Assembly (NCBI GenBank): GCA_964425355.1
Contig: CAYRMO010000121.1
Location: 1 to 7,642, forward strand
DNA length: 7,642 nt
Source: Litorimonas sp964425355
Lineage (GTDB): Bacteria; Pseudomonadota; Alphaproteobacteria; Caulobacterales; Maricaulaceae
Direction: 5' to 3'
Both the position numbers and the translations under genes were made by a program. Below, one piece after another: positions 1-4,286 of the stretch (positions are counted from its first letter, which is position 1; each line of letters begins with the position of its first letter). Under the pieces are notes generated by a model. That model saw nothing but the letters and a program-made list of their open reading frames with translations, was not told the origin of the DNA and searched no databases.

Positions 1-327
1 AACCCTCGCTTAGCCCAGACTTAAATCTGTCTCACAGGCGCTGACGTCAGACAATCCCCAGAGCAGCGCACGCAGTGGCAATCATCATTGCGCAATACTT
101 ATTATGAAGCGCTTCTCGCCGAAGGCATCGCCGGATATTCTGAAGCCGATAGTGATTTGGATTTTCGCTTCGGGCTTGTTTACTATTTGATGATGCTGAT
201 GGTGACAACTTTTGGCGTAGGCGCCAATCATTTAAGCGAGCCGGCCCGCAACCAGATCCTCGACGCTTTCAGCCGCGGATTTTTGGCAGAAGCTGATTTC
301 GACGCTATTGAAATTTTAAATAAGTAA
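1..327 (+). pseudogene. C-terminal fragment of an aminoglycoside-phosphotransferase / ecdysteroid-kinase-like protein, frame interrupted
   Basis: The frame ending at the TAA at 325-327 encodes the C-terminal helical end of a phosphotransferase of the APH/ecdysteroid-kinase-like group. Visible hallmarks are YYEALLAEGIAGYS, then a D-FR-GL segment (LDFRFGLVYYL) and a closing FDAIEIL, matching the usual C-terminal pattern of these small-molecule kinases. The family's ATP-binding and catalytic parts lie upstream and are not in the window. Reading back in the same frame, SPEQRTQW and LTGADV are still family-like, but a TAA at 22-24 closes the frame. No ATG follows in this frame, and the first possible start is TTG at 88, far too late for a complete kinase. 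In another frame, bases 3-23 are open, so one indel in the CTTAAATC stretch would explain the break. The next gene starts 12 bases downstream, so the two probably share a transcript. The family call is from remembered patterns; substrate is unknown. A genuine pseudogene and a sequencing indel near the contig edge are both possible. Confidence 0.55.
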
Positions 328-339
328 AGGGCCGCTGCC

Positions 340-1254
340 ATGCAATTGACACCTCACGATGAATTTCTCCATCTGGGCTATCCACGAGACAAAGCGCACC
401 CTTGGAAAGAAAATTACTATTTCAATTATATTGATCGTGACGCCGATGCGATGGGTATTTTCCATGCCTCAATTCAGCGCCATAAAGGCATAGCCAGCAT
501 CAAGGCCATCAGCGTGATTGGCGGCAAGCCCCTCACCTATGCCGTAGATATCCCTTGGCCGCCCATCGGAGACGAGGTTCAAAATGAAAGCGTCATTATC
601 ACAGACGGCAAGCTCACTTTTGAAATTATAGAGCCCTATAAAAAGCAACGTGTGACGTTTGAAGACGGAGATACACATATTGCGTTTGAGTACACTGACA
701 GGTTTCGTGAATATTTATATGAGCATGAAAGCTATACAGAGTCTCAAGGCGACAAAGCACTCGACGTAACGCATTACGAGCAAGGCATGCATGTTAACGG
801 GCAGATAAAATTTGATGGAAAAGTCAGAAATATTAGCTGTCTTGGGCACCGCGATCATACGTGGGGATTCCGAGATGAGCAGGGATTGCGAGGCTGGAAC
901 TGGATAGCCGTACAAACCGAGAGTTTTACGATGAATTTTTCCAAGGTGCGCCGTAAGGGACTTCCTGATTCTGAAGACGGATTTATTTCTTACGCTGACA
1001 GAGCTGAAGCCGTCAAAGCCGTTGAGATCATTGATATTGAGAAAAATGAGGACGATGATCCAATCGTCTGCAAGTACCGTGTGACATTGAAAAGTGGGAC
1101 TCAACTTAATATCATTGCCACGCGTTTTCTACGTATGTTTTTGCCTGGCAAAAAAGGCGTTCCAGTTGTCCATCACGAGAATTTTTCAGAGTTTCTCATT
1201 GAGGAAACCGGCGAAACGGGTGTCGGCATCGATGAGCACATGGTTATTTTGTGA
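340..1254 (+). CDS. DUF7065/DUF7064 (CrtC/AttH-like, lipocalin-type fold) protein
   Basis: This is a 304-residue protein with no signal peptide or membrane segment, so probably cytoplasmic. It resembles the two-domain DUF7065 (N-terminal) plus DUF7064 (C-terminal) proteins, which are related to hydroxyneurosporene-synthase (CrtC)/AttH-like beta-barrel proteins. The clearest signature is GHRDHTWGFRD at residues 169-179 followed by RGWNWIAVQ at about 184-192; a conserved R-x-H-(S/T)-W-G motif followed by a W-rich strand is typical of this superfamily. The start is ATG 340, preceded by an AAAGGG-like ribosome site 12 bases after the stop of the upstream phosphotransferase. The family has no firmly known reaction that I can name. 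CrtC relatives hydrate double bonds, so a role on an unsaturated or lipidic substrate is conceivable but is inference. Its position between a small-molecule kinase and a hydrolase, upstream of an alcohol oxidation/ketone cleavage set, suggests a catabolic role. Confidence 0.75.
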   Translation: MQLTPHDEFLHLGYPRDKAHPWKENYYFNYIDRDADAMGIFHASIQRHKGIASIKAISVIGGKPLTYAVDIPWPPIGDEVQNESVIITDGKLTFEIIEPYKKQRVTFEDGDTHIAFEYTDRFREYLYEHESYTESQGDKALDVTHYEQGMHVNGQIKFDGKVRNISCLGHRDHTWGFRDEQGLRGWNWIAVQTESFTMNFSKVRRKGLPDSEDGFISYADRAEAVKAVEIIDIEKNEDDDPIVCKYRVTLKSGTQLNIIATRFLRMFLPGKKGVPVVHHENFSEFLIEETGETGVGIDEHMVIL

Positions 1255-1287
1255 GCGCCGTCGTGATCATTTTGTGCTGGGGTTAAG

Positions 1288-2016
1288 ATGACGTTTCTTC
1301 TTATTCATGGCGCATGGCATGGGGCGTGGTGTTGGGACCGCCAGATTGAGGTACTCCAGGCCCGCGGCGAAAAAGCTGTGGCAATCACATTGCCGGGTCA
1401 TCGGGCGGGAGACAGGCCTGGTTGGCGCACCACATTGACGGGCTATGCTAGAGCCGTGAATAAAGCCGCCGCTGAAATAGACGGCGAAATACATCTTATC
1501 GGACATTCCATGGGGGGCAGTATTATCTCTCAGGCTGCCGAACTTAATCCCAATAGATTCGCGTCTTTGACCTATGTGACGGCTTTCCTTTTAAAAAGTG
1601 GTGAAAGCATTTTCCGTCGCAGCCAAGAGGTTCCTGCGCCGCTCCTGCAAGCGGCGGCTACAATCACGCCTTGGCGGAGTCGCATCACGCTCGATCCCGA
1701 ATTATCGCAGAAAGCTTTTTATAATTGCTGCCTGAAAGAACATGCAAAGGCAGCGGCCGCCAGATTGTGTCCGCAATCTATACGGGTCGTCGCCCAGAAA
1801 GTTTCTGTGACCGACGACAAATGGGGCCGCATCCCGCGACAATACGTATTTTGTGAACAAGATAACGCGCTGCCGATCGAACTTCAACGCGCGATGGAAG
1901 CTGACTTGCCTTGTGCCGAAACGGTCACGCTTGATACGGATCATTCTCCTTTTCTCTCTGAACCGGAAGCCCTCGCAGAAACTTTGGCTACGTTCAGACA
2001 TGTAAGGAGGAAATAA
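1288..2016 (+). CDS. Alpha/beta hydrolase, methylesterase/hydroxynitrile-lyase-like
   Basis: This 242-residue single-domain alpha/beta hydrolase starts MTFLLIHGAWHGAWCW, the oxyanion-hole strand typical of the plant methylesterase, SABP2 and hydroxynitrile-lyase type and of many bacterial homologues. The nucleophile elbow is GHSMGG with Ser74. The likely acid is Asp192 (CEQDNALP) and the likely base His219 (DTDHSPFLSEP), so the Ser-Asp-His triad is complete and spaced as in active family members. Length is normal for this lid-poor subfamily (about 230-260). There is no signal peptide, so it is cytoplasmic. The ATG at 1288 has only a weak GGGG-type ribosome site and lies 33 bases after the preceding stop, consistent with co-transcription. 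It probably cleaves a small ester; given the cluster it could share substrates with the esterase half of the downstream fusion protein, but the substrate cannot be read from sequence. Its last codons contain a perfect AAGGAGG at 2004-2010. Confidence 0.85.
   Translation: MTFLLIHGAWHGAWCWDRQIEVLQARGEKAVAITLPGHRAGDRPGWRTTLTGYARAVNKAAAEIDGEIHLIGHSMGGSIISQAAELNPNRFASLTYVTAFLLKSGESIFRRSQEVPAPLLQAAATITPWRSRITLDPELSQKAFYNCCLKEHAKAAAARLCPQSIRVVAQKVSVTDDKWGRIPRQYVFCEQDNALPIELQRAMEADLPCAETVTLDTDHSPFLSEPEALAETLATFRHVRRK
2004..2010 (+). promoter_or_regulatory. Perfect Shine-Dalgarno AAGGAGG inside the end of the hydrolase gene
   Basis: AAGGAGG fully complements the 3' end of 16S rRNA and is by far the strongest ribosome site in the window. 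It overlaps the codons for the last Arg-Arg of the hydrolase. Exactly 8 bases later is TTG at 2019-2021, which opens a 25-codon frame; the dehydrogenase's own ATG is about 90 bases away. It could serve a leader ORF or be a chance product of the AGG-AGG arginine codons. Confidence 0.4.
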
Positions 2017-2018
2017 CT

Positions 2019-2096
2019 TTGTTACGACCACATCTATCTGATGTCTGTTGTAACAGACAACAAGTTGAGACTAGATCATTATCTGAAAGGGAGTAA
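2019..2096 (+). CDS. Possible 25-codon leader ORF upstream of the quinohemoprotein dehydrogenase
   Basis: A TTG start at 2019-2021 sits 8 bases after a perfect AAGGAGG and opens a frame of 25 codons ending at TAA 2094-2096, four bases before the dehydrogenase ATG at 2101. The predicted peptide is polar, contains a Cys-Cys pair and several Arg and Glu residues, and matches nothing I recognise. The ideal ribosome-site spacing and the abutting stop would fit translational coupling or a leader peptide that controls the dehydrogenase. Against it are the uncommon TTG start, the short length, and the fact that the AAGGAGG is also coding for the hydrolase's C-terminus. This is a candidate only. Confidence 0.25.
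   Translation: MLRPHLSDVCCNRQQVETRSLSERE
2042..2059. promoter_or_regulatory. 18-base perfect palindrome (candidate operator or mRNA hairpin)
   Basis: TGTCTGTT (2042-2049) and AACAGACA (2052-2059) are perfect inverted copies separated by GT. As DNA this is a typical size for a dimeric repressor site. As RNA it can form a 6-base-pair stem (UGUCUG/CAGACA) with a six-base loop. It lies 41 bases ahead of the dehydrogenase ATG in the widest gap of the four-gene run. No convincing -35/-10 pair could be placed around it, so an operator role is inferred from symmetry and position only. Confidence 0.35.
2086..2093 (+). promoter_or_regulatory. Ribosome binding site deciding the dehydrogenase start
   Basis: AAAGGGAG lies 7 bases before ATG 2101. 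The alternative in-frame ATG at 2041 has no purine-rich site ahead of it and would add 20 polar residues before the signal peptide, so 2101 is preferred. Confidence 0.7.
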
Positions 2097-2100
2097 TATA

Positions 2101-4245
2101 ATGAACTTTTTGAAATCAGGACTATGTTTGGGTGCTAGCATTGCATTCATATCTTGCGGCGAGCCAAGCCCGTCTAGCCCCGTGAAGTCTTCCAATAAAA
2201 TCACGGATACGGCTCTTTCTAACGCCACCGCAACACCAGAAAGCTGGCTAACATATGGCGGAGACTATAAAGAACAACGCCATTCGCGGCTTAGCGATAT
2301 TACCAAAGACAATGTCTCTGAACTGGGCGTGGCTTGGACATTTGATCTTTCTACTGGGCGCGGCGTCGAAAGCACGCCCATCGTTCATGACGGCATAATG
2401 TATGTCACGGGCGCTTGGTCAATCCTTCATGCATTGGACGCCGTCACTGGCGAAGAAATTTGGTCCTATGATCCTGAAGTGGCAGGCGAAGACGCCATTA
2501 AGGGCTGTTGCGATGTGGTAAATCGGGGTGTCGCGATTTATGATGGAAAAGTCTATCTTGGTGTCTTTGATGGGCGGCTCGAAGCGTTAGATGCGAAGAC
2601 AGGCAAGCTCATTTGGTCAAAAGTGACCGTTGATCAATCTCTCCCTTATTCGATTACGATGGCCCCACGAATTATTAAGGGCCGCGTTATCATTGGAAAC
2701 TCGGGAGGAGAACTGGGCGTCCGCGGTTATGTCAGTGCTTATGACGCGCAGTCCGGGGATTTGGATTGGCGTTTCTACACAGTTCCTAATCCGAAAAAAC
2801 AGGCCGATAATGCTGTGTCAGATCCTATCATGAAAGCGCTTGTGAATGAGACATGGGGCGATACGGGTGGCTGGGTGACGGATGGCGGGGGCGGAACCGT
2901 CTGGGATTCCGTCGTTTTTGATGAAGAGAATGATCAAATCATTATAGGCGTTGGCAATGGGTCACCATGGAATGCAAAAATCCGTGACCCTGAGAGCAAA
3001 GGCGACAATTTATTCCTCTCTTCAATCCTCGCGCTTGATGCAAATAGTGGGGCCTATAAGTGGCATTTCCAAACAACGCCGCGCGATCAATGGGATTATA
3101 CGGCAACGCAAACGATTATCCTTGCAGAGCTGCCGCTTGGAGAAAACGGAGCTGACAGACGCGTCGTCATGCAGGCTCCTAAAAATGGCTTTTTCTATGT
3201 TCTGGATGCCGCGTCTGGCGAGTATATTTCGGGCAATAATTTCGTTCCTGTCAATTGGGCTACCGGACTGGATGAAAAGGGTCGACCAATCGAATCTCCT
3301 AGCGCGCGTAAAACTGAAGGCGAAGGCGTATTAACTATTCCAGGTCCTTTGGGCGCACATAACTGGCAACCCATGGCCTATTCACCGCGCGAAAAGCTCG
3401 CCTACATCCCAGCCCAGCAAATGCCACAACTTTTGCAAGATGAACAACGAGACCCTGACCCTGATGCTTATTGGAATCTTGGGTATAATTTAGCCGCCGG
3501 CGTACCTTTAGAATACCCAGCGGGAACCATCGAGTTTCTACGAAAAAGCAATCAAGGTTGGCTCATTGCTTGGGATCCCATCAAGCAAGAAGCTCGGTGG
3601 ACAGTCGAACATGACGGGCCTTGGAATGGTGGCATCTTATCACTCGACACGGGCGTGGTTTTGCAAGGTCAACGTGAAGGCGGTGTCAATGCCTATGATG
3701 CTGCGACTGGAGATAAACTTTGGTCAACCAATGTCAAAGCCGGCGCATTATCGGGCATGAGCAGCTACGCCATTGACGGCGTGCAATATGTTACCATCAC
3801 CACGGGTTGGGGCACAGCTTTTTCTCTTGCGGGCGGCTATGGCTATACATCTCCCGTTCCGCCGCAAGTCGGGCGGGTCGTTACATTTAAGCTCGGCGGC
3901 ACTGGTGAAATTCCAGACGCCATGGAATTAGCCGTAGAACGCACGCCTAAAGGCGAAGCCTTTGGCTCGCCAGAGCAAATAGCGAATGGCCTTCGTCACT
4001 TTGCCGATAATTGCTCTGTTTGCCACGGGCCTTTGGCCGTCAGTGGTGCTCTCCCTGATCTAAGGTGGTCTTATGCTACGGCCGATAAGAATGAATGGAC
4101 GGATATTGTCGAGAACGGCGCCCTTTCTGATAATGGAATGGTGTCCTTCAAAGAGCAAATCTCGCCCGAAGCCATGGAGGCTATCCGCGCTTATGTGATG
4201 AACCAAAGTCATTTGGCCGTCGCCAATGGGGAAGCGGGAGAATAG
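2101..4245 (+). CDS. PQQ- and heme c-containing (type II-like) quinohemoprotein alcohol dehydrogenase, predicted lipoprotein
   Basis: The 714-residue protein oxidises alcohols to aldehydes or ketones outside the cytoplasm, passing electrons from PQQ to its own heme c. Residues 1-18 form a lipoprotein-type signal with Cys19 in FISCG; a low-complexity Ser/Pro linker follows. Residues about 45-605 are the eight-bladed PQQ propeller with repeated A-DA-TG---W motifs. The vicinal Cys136-Cys137 pair (KGCCDVVNRG) is the PQQ-stacking disulfide; probable calcium ligands are Glu204 and Asn286, and the catalytic base is Asp332 in DQWDYT. The segment around APKNGFFYVLD and NFVPVNWATG closely recalls Comamonas-type quinohemoprotein ADH. 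The C-terminal cytochrome c domain has CSVCH at 638-642, GALPDLR, and a likely axial Met680. Thr334, not Asp, two residues after the base argues for calcium rather than a lanthanide. ATG 2101 is chosen over 2041 because of the ribosome site and the intact signal peptide. It precedes the monooxygenase by 41 bases, so its product is probably that enzyme's ketone. Confidence 0.9.
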   Translation: MNFLKSGLCLGASIAFISCGEPSPSSPVKSSNKITDTALSNATATPESWLTYGGDYKEQRHSRLSDITKDNVSELGVAWTFDLSTGRGVESTPIVHDGIMYVTGAWSILHALDAVTGEEIWSYDPEVAGEDAIKGCCDVVNRGVAIYDGKVYLGVFDGRLEALDAKTGKLIWSKVTVDQSLPYSITMAPRIIKGRVIIGNSGGELGVRGYVSAYDAQSGDLDWRFYTVPNPKKQADNAVSDPIMKALVNETWGDTGGWVTDGGGGTVWDSVVFDEENDQIIIGVGNGSPWNAKIRDPESKGDNLFLSSILALDANSGAYKWHFQTTPRDQWDYTATQTIILAELPLGENGADRRVVMQAPKNGFFYVLDAASGEYISGNNFVPVNWATGLDEKGRPIESPSARKTEGEGVLTIPGPLGAHNWQPMAYSPREKLAYIPAQQMPQLLQDEQRDPDPDAYWNLGYNLAAGVPLEYPAGTIEFLRKSNQGWLIAWDPIKQEARWTVEHDGPWNGGILSLDTGVVLQGQREGGVNAYDAATGDKLWSTNVKAGALSGMSSYAIDGVQYVTITTGWGTAFSLAGGYGYTSPVPPQVGRVVTFKLGGTGEIPDAMELAVERTPKGEAFGSPEQIANGLRHFADNCSVCHGPLAVSGALPDLRWSYATADKNEWTDIVENGALSDNGMVSFKEQISPEAMEAIRAYVMNQSHLAVANGEAGE

Positions 4246-4286
4246 CGAAAGCTAAACCAAATCCACAAGGAAAGAAAAACATAAAT

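Noticed and set aside
715..1104. Reverse-strand open frame of 129 codons inside the DUF7065/7064 gene
   Set aside because: It lies wholly within a well-supported forward gene with conserved motifs and has no ribosome site or recognisable product.
1246..1276. Direct repeat ATTTTGTG at 1246-1253 and 1269-1276 around the end of the DUF7065/7064 gene
   Set aside because: Only two 8-base copies 23 bases apart with low-complexity content; chance is sufficient.
2041..2100. In-frame ATG at 2041 as the dehydrogenase start (734 residues)
   Set aside because: There is no ribosome site before it, and it would place 20 polar residues ahead of a clear lipoprotein signal that begins at the well-spaced ATG 2101.
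4243..4254. TAGC-GAAA-GCTA mini-hairpin over the dehydrogenase stop codon
   Set aside because: A four-base-pair stem with a GAAA loop is too short to call a terminator, and the next gene follows in 33 bases.
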